Source: JAOAPG01 sp963791575 (GTDB lineage: Bacteria; Acidobacteriota; Terriglobia; Terriglobales; Acidobacteriaceae). Taken from it: a stretch of 64,000 bases of DNA. Positions 36,669-46,761 of the stretch are shown in pieces (positions within the stretch are counted from its first letter, which is position 1; each line of letters starts with the position of its first letter). The translations under genes and the position numbers were made by a program. The stretch spans positions 248,001 to 312,000 of the forward strand of contig CAWBSY010000008.1 of the NCBI GenBank assembly GCA_963791575.1, in the 5' to 3' direction. The notes under the pieces are model-generated. The model searched no databases and was not told where the DNA came from. It saw only the letters and a program-made list of their open reading frames with translations.

Positions 36669-37905
36669 TTAGACTTCCTTGAACAGGTCCGCTCTCGGAT
36701 CATCAGGATTTAACTTCGCCAGTTCCCGCAGAATTTCTTTGGAACGTTCATCACGCGGTGTCGGAGCGGTCACTTTGACTTCCACAATTTCATCGCCACG
36801 CGCGCCTTCTCTGGTAGCCGAGGGCACGCCCTTCTCGCGTAAACGAAGTTTCTGTCCGGACTGAGTTCCTGGCGGAATTTTCAGCATGGCACGTCCGTCA
36901 ATAGTCGGAACTTCAACCTTGGCTCCCAAAGCTGCCTCGGTAGTAGTTACTGGGACCGTAAGACGGATGTCATCGCCCTCTCGTTGGAAGATCGGATGAT
37001 CACCCGTGCGAATGATCACATATAAATCACCTGAGGGCCCGCCATGAGTTCCCGCATTGCCCTTGCCGGCAATACGGATTCGTTGTCCGTTGCGGGTCCC
37101 TGCCTTGATGCGAACCTCCAGTGGCTCGGTACGTTCTATGCTGCCCTCCCCATGACAGGTAGGGCAGGTTGAAACGTTGTGTCCGGTTCCGTGGCAACGC
37201 GGACAAGTCACATTAAACTTCATGCGTCCACCGGTCTGCGTCACCTGTCCTGTGCCTCCGCACTCTGGGCAAGTGCCCGGAGATTGGACAAATCCCTGTC
37301 CTTGGCAGGTGACGCAGGTCTCCCGGCGGGTTATGTTTAGTCTCATCACGCCGCCACGGATCGCTGTCCAAAAGGGTACATTGACTTGATATTCGAGATC
37401 CTGGCCGGGCTCTGGGCCTTCTTGTGCCGCGCTGCCGCCTCTTCCCCCAAAGATGCCTGAGAAGATATCTTTGAAACCGCCACCAGTGCTGCTACCAGCC
37501 GACCGTTTCCCACGCGCGCCTTCGAACATATCGGTGAAATCGAATCCGCCAAAATCGAATCCCTGACCGGCTCCGCCGCCAGGCTGACCACCGGAATATC
37601 CGCCTCCCGGGAAACCACCGGTTCCACGTGAACCCCCCACCTTGCGCATAGGCGTCGGCGGTTGCCTGGTCAATATTGTCGGAGTAGAAGCCGAGTTGGT
37701 CGTAAATCTTGCGTTTCTTGGGATCGCTGAGGACATCGTTTGCCTCAGACATAGCCTTAAACTTTTCTTCGGCAGATTTGTCGCCGGGATTAACGTCGGG
37801 ATGGTACTTGCGGGCAAGTTTGCGGAATGCCTTGCGAATTTCGTCCGCCGAGGCGGACTTCTTAACGCCGAGAGTGCCGTAATAATCTTTGGTTGCGGTT
37901 GCCAT
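36669..37905 (-). CDS. dnaJ: Chaperone DnaJ, one frame break in a poly-G run
   Basis: About 411 residues after repair. The J domain starts DYYGTLGVKKSASADEIRKAFRKLARKYHPD with HPD at 35-37. A Gly/Phe-rich linker follows, then four CxxCxGxG zinc repeats (CVTCQGQG, CPECGGTG, CPRCHGTG, CPTCHGEG) and the two C-terminal substrate-binding domains. The frame breaks at 37633-37638, where six C (G on the coding strand) stand; five would give AQGGGSRGTGGF and an uninterrupted protein. Total length is 3n+1, consistent with one inserted base. It follows dnaK and the 58-residue gene on the same strand, so it probably belongs to the heat-shock unit. Confidence 0.93.
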
Positions 37906-37950
37906 CGGTGCTTACTCTAACTTCAATCTGAGCTGTTTCTCTAAAAATAT

Positions 37951-37984
37951 CATCCTGAGGGAAGGTCTTTCTCCACTCAGGATG
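37951..37984. repeat. Hairpin with 9-bp perfect arms between dnaJ and the 58-residue gene
   Basis: CATCCTGAG (37951-37959) and CTCAGGATG (37976-37984) are perfect complements around a 16-base loop. The TCATCCTGAG word recurs at about 40516 in the dnaK upstream region, so this may be part of a dispersed intergenic repeat. It could attenuate transcription into dnaJ. Confidence 0.6.
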
Positions 37985-38011
37985 TGAGTCAACAAATGCT
38001 GGTTGTAGAAC

Positions 38012-38188
38012 TTAGTTCTGGATTTTGTGTCTTCCAGCTTCCAGGATTCCGATCCGCTCATATTTCGGACCATCCACATAGACGGGAATTCGTTGTATTC
38101 CGGTCAGTGTTGGCTCAAGTACGTACCAGCGGCCTTCATCCTCCATAAAATTTAAAAAATAATCATGACCATTTACTTCAAACTGCAT
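38012..38188 (-). CDS. 58-residue conserved-looking protein in the dnaK-dnaJ interval
   Basis: An ATG at 38188 is preceded by GGGGAGG at good spacing and opens a 58-codon frame ending in TAA at 38012. The product starts MQFEVNGHDYFLNFMEDEGRW and ends GILEAGRHKIQN. It is beta-rich, with alternating aromatic and charged residues (WYVLEPT, RIPVYVDGPKYE), and lacks a signal peptide or membrane segment. Codon use resembles its neighbours. It lies between dnaK and dnaJ on the same strand, so it is probably co-expressed. I know no function. Its strong ribosome-binding site and well-behaved composition are the reasons for calling it. Confidence 0.72.
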   Translation of the reverse strand: MQFEVNGHDYFLNFMEDEGRWYVLEPTLTGIQRIPVYVDGPKYERIGILEAGRHKIQN

Positions 38189-38346
38189 TTCAACCTCCCC
38201 TGGGATACTGTCTTACTTCTTTCCTTTCTCGTTCTAAAAAGCCAGCCACGGATGCTGCGGACTTTCAGAGATTGTTCTCTGTGCGTTCCGCGTTCCGTGG
38301 CCAAGCAATAAGATTCCCGGTTTAAGCTAAAGCTACAAACTAGAGG

Positions 38347-40284
<1,938 letters not shown>

Positions 40285-40348
40285 AGAACACTCCTCCCAA
40301 ACTAAATAAGTGCTTTGTAATCAATCTCTATCTATTGCAGCCAAGTGC

Positions 40349-40378
40349 ATAATAGGACTTGAGTGAATCATTGTCAAT
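40349..40378 (-). promoter_or_regulatory. dnaK promoter overlapped by a HAIR-like HspR site
   Basis: On the minus strand TTGACA (40377-40372) and TATTAT (40354-40349) are separated by 17 bases, a near-consensus sigma-70 promoter about 65 bp before dnaK. The element CTTGAGT-GAATCAT-TGTCAAT (plus strand, 40358-40378) has the 7-7-7 layout of HAIR (CTTGAGT-N7-ACTCAAG): the left half is perfect and the right half keeps 4 of 7 bases. The site covers the -35 box and spacer, where a repressor would block polymerase. Confidence 0.68.
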
Positions 40379-40461
40379 GTTTAGATGCAGGTGAAAGTAA
40401 TTGGGATGCGGGAAGAGGGGAAAGTGCACTGAAAGTATTAGGAATGGGCCATAGGGACGCT

Positions 40462-40497
40462 AGTCGTACTTCTCGTATAGGATCGACTTCCGATCCC
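40462..40497 (-). repeat. Duplicated 3' end of the ferredoxin-NADP reductase-like gene
   Basis: 36 bp (40462-40497) are identical to 40723-40758, the last codons of the flavoprotein gene (encoding DRKSILYEKYD). The copy ends in TAG rather than TGA, and upstream it still reads QLAG, with a few codons missing against QLKALGW. A TCATCCTGAGCG repeat follows the copy. The rest of 40285-40720 holds the dnaK promoter and a hairpin but no gene. Confidence 0.85.
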
Positions 40498-40647
40498 CAG
40501 CCAACTGCCCGTTTGTCATCCTGAGCGTAGTGTCTGCTTCGCGAATGCGAAACAGTCGGAGCCGAAGGACCCCTACCCGAACCAACCTCTTACCTTGCGG
40601 AGATGCCCATATCGTTGACATCCGGACTGTAGAGATCTTTCAAGTGC

Positions 40648-40675
40648 GCTATCGTCCATTTTGGCGGACGATAGC
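40648..40675. terminator. Hairpin with 10-bp perfect stem downstream of the flavoprotein gene
   Basis: GCTATCGTCC (40648-40657) and GGACGATAGC (40666-40675) flank an 8-base loop. It is 45 bp beyond the flavoprotein stop codon. No strong T-run follows on the minus strand, so it may be a weak terminator or an mRNA-stabilising stem. Confidence 0.45.
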
Positions 40676-40720
40676 TTGTTCAAGATGACAGGGAAAATAT
40701 TGGGTCAAAAACGAGTAGGC

Positions 40721-41461
40721 TCAGTCGTACTTCTCGTATAGGATCGACTTCCGATCCCAACCGAGTGCCTTCAACTGATCCCGATTCGCCTTGACCATCT
40801 TGTCGAGGCCACAGACGTAGGCGTGCATGTCTGTCCGGCCCTGGGCTATTCCTACCACGTGCTCTTGAACGTACCCGCGAAGGCCTCGCCAGTCCGCCCC
40901 GCCTCTGCTAAGGGTTGGCAGATAGTGGAAGTTCTCGCGTTCAGCCGCCAGTCGCAAAAACTCTTCGTGATAATAGATGTCTTTCTCGGTGCGGTTTCCG
41001 AAGACCAGATATAGCTGCTTGTTTTGGTGACGCGATTCTCCTGCGAGCAACCAGTGCAGCATAGAGCGGAAGGGCGCGATTCCGGTGCCCGTAGCAATGA
41101 AGATCGTGTCGCGCATCGGCGGACGCAAAATGAAGTCGCCAAAAGGCCCTTGCCCATTAATCTCGTCGCCTGCTTTCATGTCACAAAGAAAGTTCGACAT
41201 GTAACCGTCCTGTACACGATTCAAGCAAAGTGCAAAGCGAATATCTTCTGGGGGGCTTCCTTCTGCCGGGGGAGAAGCAATGGAATAAGCGCGAGTAATC
41301 TCTTCACGGTCAGGCTTGGTATGTTTGAGGGAGAGCCATTGTCCGGCGACAAAGCCAAAGCGAGGCACGCCGACCATCTCAAATTCGAGGTGCTTAGTGT
41401 ACTCGGATAGAGGGATAGAGCGAACCAGTCGTGCAGTATGGGATTGAAATGGCGGCATCAA
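40721..41461 (-). CDS. Ferredoxin-NADP reductase-like FAD/NAD(P)H oxidoreductase
   Basis: 246 residues. FAD-binding barrel with RAYSIASPP (RxYS motif), then DGYMSNFLCDMKAGDEINGQGPFGDFIL. The NAD(P) half has IFIATGTGIAPFRSMLHWL, VFGNRTEKDIYYHEEF and HAYVCGLDKMV. It is the plant-type FNR/phenol-hydroxylase-reductase fold without an added iron-sulfur domain. It likely passes electrons between NAD(P)H and a ferredoxin or flavodoxin. The C-terminus (EKYD) rather than an aromatic end is seen in bacterial FPR types. The 3' end is duplicated at 40462. Confidence 0.9.
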   Translation of the reverse strand: MMPPFQSHTARLVRSIPLSEYTKHLEFEMVGVPRFGFVAGQWLSLKHTKPDREEITRAYSIASPPAEGSPPEDIRFALCLNRVQDGYMSNFLCDMKAGDEINGQGPFGDFILRPPMRDTIFIATGTGIAPFRSMLHWLLAGESRHQNKQLYLVFGNRTEKDIYYHEEFLRLAAERENFHYLPTLSRGGADWRGLRGYVQEHVVGIAQGRTDMHAYVCGLDKMVKANRDQLKALGWDRKSILYEKYD

Positions 41462-41536
41462 TAATGTAGATGATACCGGAGGCTAGGCGGAATCAAAGCA
41501 GGCAGCGACTCTGCATCCACTACTGATGATTGACTT

Positions 41537-43411
41537 CTACTCTACCGTGACCGACTTCGCCAGATTTCTCGGCTGATCCACATCGCATCCTCGCCGCACT
41601 GCAATGTGATAGGCCAGCAATTGCAGCGGGACAATCTCCAGAATCGGCGAAAGCTCTTCGGGAGCTGCCGGAACGTATAGTACATGGTCGGCTGCTTCTT
41701 TGATATCTTCATCGCCCTCGGTTGCAATCGCGATTACTCTGCCGGACCGGGCTTTTACTTCTTTCAGATTCGACATCGTCTTCTCGTAGCGAATCATCGA
41801 AAGCTCGTTTTTCGGATCACGCGTCGCAATAATAACTACCGGCAAATTCTCATCAATCAGTGCGTTTGGTCCATGCTTCATCTCTCCAGCTGGATATCCT
41901 TCAGCATGAATGTAGGAAATTTCCTTAAGCTTGAGCGCGCCTTCCAGCGCGATTGGATAATGAATGCCGCGCCCCAAGAACAAGAAATCCTGGGCGCGAA
42001 CATAGAGCTTGGCAAGAGCTTCACATTCTTCGTCACGAGTGAGCAGTTGCTCGATCTTACCGGGAAGCCGCGTAAGCTCCTGCATTGCCTCCTCAGCACG
42101 TTCCTTGCCGATGGTGCCTCGGACTTGCGCAAGGTAAAGAGCAAACAGATAAAGTGCTGTAAGTTGCGCGGTAAATGCCTTTGTAGAAGCGACGCCGATT
42201 TCAGGCCCAGCATGGGTGTAGATAGTTCCTGCTGCCTCGCGCGTGATCATCGCTCCGACCACATTGCAGATGGCCAGAGTTTTTGATCCTTTGGATTTTG
42301 CTTCCCGCTGAGCGGCAATGGTGTCGGCGGTTTCACCCGATTGCGAAATCACCAGCGTGATCGTGTTTGCATCGACAATGGGATCGCGATAGCGCCATTC
42401 GCTGGCGTAATCGACTTCGACCGGAACCCGCGCCAGACTTTCGATCATGAACTTACCGGCTTGGCCGGCATGCCAACTGGTTCCGCAGGCTTCAATATTG
42501 ATCTTCTTCAGTGATTTGAATTCGGCTTCGGAAATTTGCATTTCATCGAGAAACACTTGCCCGGTTTCCTGAGAGATTCGTCCCAGAGTCGTGTCGCGGA
42601 CGGCGCGAGGCTGCTCATAAATTTCCTTGAGCATGAAGTGCTTGAAGCCGCCTTTTTCAGCCATGATCGGATCCCACGTCACATGCTGGACTTGGCGAAC
42701 CACCGGAGCGCCTTCAAAATCCGTGAGCTTCACTCCCTCTGGAGTGATGACGGCGAGATCACCATCGCCAAGAAAAAAGAGGTCACGCGTGTGATAAAGA
42801 ATTGCAGGGACGTCGGAGGCGACAAAATATTCGTCCTTGCCTAACCCGATCACGGCAGGCGGCCCATTGCGGGCAGCAACAATCTTGTTAGGCTCATCGA
42901 CGGCGATCACGGAAAGTGCGAAAACGCCGGTGAGTTGCTTGACGGTTTTGCGAACAGCTTCTTCAAGCGAAGGACGGTTGCCATTGTTGTGCTTGAAATA
43001 GTAGTTTTCGACAAGATGCGCAATGACTTCAGTGTCGGTTTCGGTGGTGAACTTGTGGCCTTCCTCGATCAGTTTCCTTTTTAGCGTTACATAGTTCTCG
43101 ACGATGCCGTTGTGAACGACGACGATCCGACCGGTGCAATCGCGATGGGGATGTGCGTTCTCTTCGCTGGGGCGGCCATGCGTGGCCCAACGAGTGTGTC
43201 CGATGCCATAGGTACCATTGAGCGGGTTAACTCGGATAACTTCTTCCAGATTTCGCAGCTTGCCCTCAGCGCGTCGGATCTGTAAGCCGTCGCCATTGCC
43301 ACAAACCGCAATGCCAGCTGAATCGTATCCGCGATACTCGAGCCGCCGCAGTCCCTCAATGATGACGGGTACAACACTCTTTTTGCCGACGTATCCTACG
43401 ATGCCGCACAT
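41537..43411 (-). CDS. glmS: Glutamine-fructose-6-phosphate aminotransferase (isomerizing)
   Basis: 624 residues. Makes glucosamine-6-phosphate for cell-wall precursors. The nucleophile Cys follows Met (MCGIVGYVG). The glutaminase domain has RRLEYRGYDSAG, GIGHTRWATHG and VVHNGIVENY. Two SIS domains follow: CGTSWHAGQAGKFMIESLA, ISQSGETADTIAA, STKAFTAQ, FLGRGIHYPIALEGALKLKEISYIHAEGYPAGEMKHGP. The C-terminus RNLAKSVTVE is canonical. The start at 43411 has GGAG before it. No glmS ribozyme pattern was sought beyond the short leader, which does not look like one. Confidence 0.97.
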   Translation of the reverse strand: MCGIVGYVGKKSVVPVIIEGLRRLEYRGYDSAGIAVCGNGDGLQIRRAEGKLRNLEEVIRVNPLNGTYGIGHTRWATHGRPSEENAHPHRDCTGRIVVVHNGIVENYVTLKRKLIEEGHKFTTETDTEVIAHLVENYYFKHNNGNRPSLEEAVRKTVKQLTGVFALSVIAVDEPNKIVAARNGPPAVIGLGKDEYFVASDVPAILYHTRDLFFLGDGDLAVITPEGVKLTDFEGAPVVRQVQHVTWDPIMAEKGGFKHFMLKEIYEQPRAVRDTTLGRISQETGQVFLDEMQISEAEFKSLKKINIEACGTSWHAGQAGKFMIESLARVPVEVDYASEWRYRDPIVDANTITLVISQSGETADTIAAQREAKSKGSKTLAICNVVGAMITREAAGTIYTHAGPEIGVASTKAFTAQLTALYLFALYLAQVRGTIGKERAEEAMQELTRLPGKIEQLLTRDEECEALAKLYVRAQDFLFLGRGIHYPIALEGALKLKEISYIHAEGYPAGEMKHGPNALIDENLPVVIIATRDPKNELSMIRYEKTMSNLKEVKARSGRVIAIATEGDEDIKEAADHVLYVPAAPEELSPILEIVPLQLLAYHIAVRRGCDVDQPRNLAKSVTVE

Positions 43412-43528
43412 GTAATGGCTCCTAAATCGGCGGGGGAAACCGAGAAAATTTTCGTAAAACTACGGAGTTGATTGAGGGGGCAATCAGAGTCTTAACTTCG
43501 CACGAGCAATGTTATCGCAAGAAATCGG

Positions 43529-43774
43529 CTACTCTTCAACCGAGAAGCGGAAATCCTCGATGACCGGATTCGTGAGAACTTCGCGAGCGATACGTCCCAC
43601 TTCTGCCTCTGCTTCGGCGCGGTTTAGCCCACCGTCCAAAGTCAGCTCAAAATACTTTCCCTGGCGAACTTCCTCTAACCCCTTATAACCCATCTTCTTG
43701 AGAGCACCCTGGATCGTCTTTCCCTGAGGATCAAGAACACTCTTCTTAAGAGAAACGTACACGTAAGCTTTCAT
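43529..43774 (-). CDS. purS: Phosphoribosylformylglycinamidine synthase subunit PurS
   Basis: 81 residues. Small dimeric subunit that couples PurQ and PurL in purine synthesis. The sequence MKAYVYVSLKKSVLDPQGKTIQGALKKMGYKGLEEVRQGKYFEL is the family signature, and NPVIEDFRFSVEE ends it. No purQ or purL is next to it in the window; downstream lies glmS. A separate transcript or a short glmS-purS unit is possible (117 bp gap). Confidence 0.95.
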   Translation of the reverse strand: MKAYVYVSLKKSVLDPQGKTIQGALKKMGYKGLEEVRQGKYFELTLDGGLNRAEAEAEVGRIAREVLTNPVIEDFRFSVEE

Positions 43775-43852
43775 AGGGGTAAAGAAGATTATACGTCAAG
43801 AGGTGACGAAGGTACGGAGGGGGCAAGGGGTCTCTTCTGCCTGCACACTGGA

Positions 43853-44095
43853 CTAACTCAGCTCTCCGAGCCTCAGCTCCAGGTCCGCCAGCGCGGCCTC
43901 CAGCATCTTGCGATGTTGCGGGTTCGTGGCGACTTGCATTTGCTGAAGGACGGCTTTCCGCCTCAGCTCCAACCCATCTTTTAAACGTTTACGGTCAGCC
44001 TGCTCGGAAGTAAGTCGCGGTTTCGAGGTGTCTCTTGCGGAGATCGCTTCAGATTGTTGTTCTTCTATCGATTTACTTTCCCATCCTCGTGCCAT
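43853..44095 (-). CDS. Small hypothetical helical protein
   Basis: 80 residues, not recognised. It is highly charged and mostly helical: RLTSEQADRKRLKDGLELRRKAVLQQMQVATNPQHRKMLEAALADLELRLGEL. Proteins of this size and composition occur next to purS in related genomes as far as I recall, but this is unverified. No signal peptide. It is 78 bp upstream of purS on the same strand. Confidence 0.55.
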   Translation of the reverse strand: MARGWESKSIEEQQSEAISARDTSKPRLTSEQADRKRLKDGLELRRKAVLQQMQVATNPQHRKMLEAALADLELRLGELS

Positions 44096-44488
44096 AACGA
44101 AATTATACGAAAACGAAGCAATGAGTCATCCCAAATCATTCCCAATAAGGAACGGACAATTACTTCGCCAAACGTTCGCGCCAAACATTTGCCGGACGAT
44201 CTCCGGACTTTCACAAGGCTCTCTTGCTCAAGACGTTTATTTCACTTCTGCCCCATGTTTATTGTGATTTTATTCATTAGCCGATGGCACGAAAGTGCCA
44301 CTCTCGCGGAACTAAGCGTTCCTTGATCCTCAAACCCGCACTACCAGCGTATGAACACAACAGAGTCATAAAACGTGACAAATCAAAAAAAGTACTTGCG
44401 TGCTCAGTTTTTTAGTATATGATCCGCCGTAATCTGTACGTAGTAACTAGAGCAGGTATTTGCCCGAGGGGGAGTAAGTTTTTAACTC
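44096..44488. other. Intergenic region with a probable promoter for the sigma-54 activator
   Basis: No gene is visible. TTGCGT (44396-44401) and TATGAT (44418-44423), 16 bases apart, resemble a sigma-70 promoter about 65 bp before the GTG start of the activator. A small hairpin TGGCAC-GAAA-GTGCCA near 44284-44300, with a GAAA tetraloop, resembles the loop units of the 32604 repeat. Confidence 0.5.
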
Positions 44489-46570
44489 GTGCAAGCAGAA
44501 AACGATATTTCGTCTAAAGAGTCTGCCGGAGCGCTCCGCCGCTACGAAACGTTAATGCAAGTGGCCGACCTTATGGTCGACCATCGAGACGTAACAGACC
44601 TCTTCAGCGATCTGGCCGATCGATTGCAGAATCTGGCAACTTTTGAAACCGCCAGCTTCGCTCTGCATGATCCCACCAGAGACGCCATGTGGGTTCATAC
44701 CTGGCATCATTCCACGCCCGCTATAACCTTGGCGGAGGCTCCCACCCAAGAATCTCTGAGCGGCTGGGTATGGAAAAACCAGAAGCCTTTAATCGTTCCC
44801 GAAGAAACCCTCGATGTTCCTTGTTTTCCGAAAGCCCTGGATTGGTTGAAGAAAAAGGGCCTTGAATCTTATTGCACGGTGCCCATGACTACCTCGCAAA
44901 GGCGGCTGGGGACCATGGGAATTGGAAGTAGCAAAGCGGGAGCTTACGAACGAGAGGATTTGCAGCTCTTGCTCAGAGTTGCGGACTTGGTTGCCCTAGC
45001 AGTTGAAAATGCCCTCACCCGGGCAGCCCTGACAAAAGAAAAAGAACGTTTTCAGGCACTTCTGGATGTCGGTAGAACGCTTATCTCCAATCGAAAACCC
45101 GAGGAATTATTCCGGGAAATTTCAGTCAATGTTCGTAACGTGGTCGGGCATGACTATGCAAGCCTTTCTATTTACGATGAAGGTATTCATTCGTTTCGAG
45201 TACACATACTCGATTTACCCTTCGCGAAGGGATTTGTCGGCGCTTATTCATTGCGTCCGGATGCAGTGATTCCACTCGAAGATACCCTTGCAGTGGGACC
45301 GGCATTCACGAGGCGGGAAACGCGTATTGTCACTCACCATCAACTGGTGCAATCTCGAAGTAAACATATTGTTGAGTTCATGCAGCAGGGATACCGATCA
45401 ATGTGTGCTATACCGTTGATTACCGGAAAAGGCGTGCTGGGAACGCTGAATCTCGCCAGCATGCGAGACGGTGCTTTTCTACCGCAAGACGTTGGGTTCC
45501 TGAACCAGCTAGCGGGGCAAATTGCAGCCGCTTTGGACAATGCTAAGGCCTATCACGAAGTTGCCGAACTCACCGACAAGCTCAAGAAAGAAAAACTTTA
45601 TCTGCAAGATGAAATTCGCAGCGAACTGAATTTCGAAGAAATAATTGGCGAAAGCCCGGCTTTGACGCGAGTGCTAAGCCAGGTAAAGACGGTCGCCCCC
45701 AGCAATGCCACTACGCTGATTCTGGGGGAAACTGGAACTGGGAAAGAACTGATTGCCCGCGCCATCCATCGCCTGAGCTCCAGAAAGGACGGCACATTTA
45801 TCAAACTGAATTGCGCGGCGATTCCCACCGGATTGCTGGAAAGCGAATTGTTCGGACATGAAAAAGGTGCATTCACTGGCGCTGTCACTCAGAAAATAGG
45901 ACGGCTGGAATTAGCCGATAAAGGCACACTATTTCTAGATGAAGTGGGAGACATTCCATCCGAATTGCAGCCGAAATTGCTGCGAGTGTTGCAGGACCAG
46001 GAATTTGAGAGATTAGGCGGAAATCGCACGATCCGAGTGAATATTCGTCTCATTGCAGCCACCAACCGCAATTTAGCTCAGGCTGTCGCCGAACGCGAAT
46101 TCCGCAGCGATCTCTATTACAGACTGAATGTCTTCCCAATCCATATGCCAGCATTACGAGAACGCACCAAGGACATTCCGTTGCTGGTGCGCTACTTTGT
46201 GCAGAAACTTTCTCGCAGGATGAATAAGCAGATCGAGACTATTCCCACTGAGACCATGAATGCCCTCATCCGCTGGGACTGGCCGGGGAATGTGCGGGAG
46301 TTGGAAAATTTTATCGAACGCTCCGTTATTCTCACGGAGGGTAGCGTACTTAACGTTCCTTTAGCAGAATTGAGAAGCAGCGATCTCGAATCTGAAATTG
46401 ATGGAACACTAGAAAATATGGAACGCGAGTTCATCATTCGAGTATTGCGCGAAACCGGTGGAGTCATAGCTGGGTCGCATGGTGCCGCAGCACGTCTGGG
46501 ATTAAAACGAACGACCCTTCAATCTCGAATGTTGAAGATGGGTATCAGTCGCCGCGACTACGCGGACTGA
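44489..46570 (+). CDS. Sigma-54-dependent activator with two GAF domains (FhlA/NtrC-like)
   Basis: 693 residues. GAF1 (about 25-170) and GAF2 (about 190-345) are followed by a linker helix and the AAA+ domain. Walker A is GETGTGKELIARAIH and the sigma-54 contact loop is GAFTGA (HEKGAFTGAV). Walker B lies around GTLFLDEVGDIP, and the later conserved regions (RLIAATNRNL, FRSDLYYRLNVFPIHMP, WPGNVRELENFIER) follow. A Fis-type HTH ends the protein (GVIAGSHGAAARLGLKRTTLQSRMLKMGI). GAF domains bind small ligands, so activity probably depends on a metabolite or redox signal. The start is GTG at 44489; GGGGGAG stands 14 bases upstream, so the exact start is uncertain. Target promoters are unknown. Confidence 0.93.
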   Translation: MQAENDISSKESAGALRRYETLMQVADLMVDHRDVTDLFSDLADRLQNLATFETASFALHDPTRDAMWVHTWHHSTPAITLAEAPTQESLSGWVWKNQKPLIVPEETLDVPCFPKALDWLKKKGLESYCTVPMTTSQRRLGTMGIGSSKAGAYEREDLQLLLRVADLVALAVENALTRAALTKEKERFQALLDVGRTLISNRKPEELFREISVNVRNVVGHDYASLSIYDEGIHSFRVHILDLPFAKGFVGAYSLRPDAVIPLEDTLAVGPAFTRRETRIVTHHQLVQSRSKHIVEFMQQGYRSMCAIPLITGKGVLGTLNLASMRDGAFLPQDVGFLNQLAGQIAAALDNAKAYHEVAELTDKLKKEKLYLQDEIRSELNFEEIIGESPALTRVLSQVKTVAPSNATTLILGETGTGKELIARAIHRLSSRKDGTFIKLNCAAIPTGLLESELFGHEKGAFTGAVTQKIGRLELADKGTLFLDEVGDIPSELQPKLLRVLQDQEFERLGGNRTIRVNIRLIAATNRNLAQAVAEREFRSDLYYRLNVFPIHMPALRERTKDIPLLVRYFVQKLSRRMNKQIETIPTETMNALIRWDWPGNVRELENFIERSVILTEGSVLNVPLAELRSSDLESEIDGTLENMEREFIIRVLRETGGVIAGSHGAAARLGLKRTTLQSRMLKMGISRRDYAD

Positions 46571-46761
46571 TCGTGGGAGCTCCATGTGAGTGCCGATTTC
46601 TCGGCAGCCTGCCGCTCTCGCGTCACACAGTCGTTAATTTTTGTTCGCCTACCAGCATTGTTCCTGTTAAATCCAGCTACTTAGCTTCGTCGCCACTTTG
46701 GACCTCCACCTGCCATAAAGGTTCCTTCACCCAAGGTTGAAAGCACTCGATTAGGAGAATT

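Noticed and set aside
43412..43528. glmS ribozyme in the glmS leader
   Set aside because: The 117-bp leader is too short and lacks the ribozyme core pattern.
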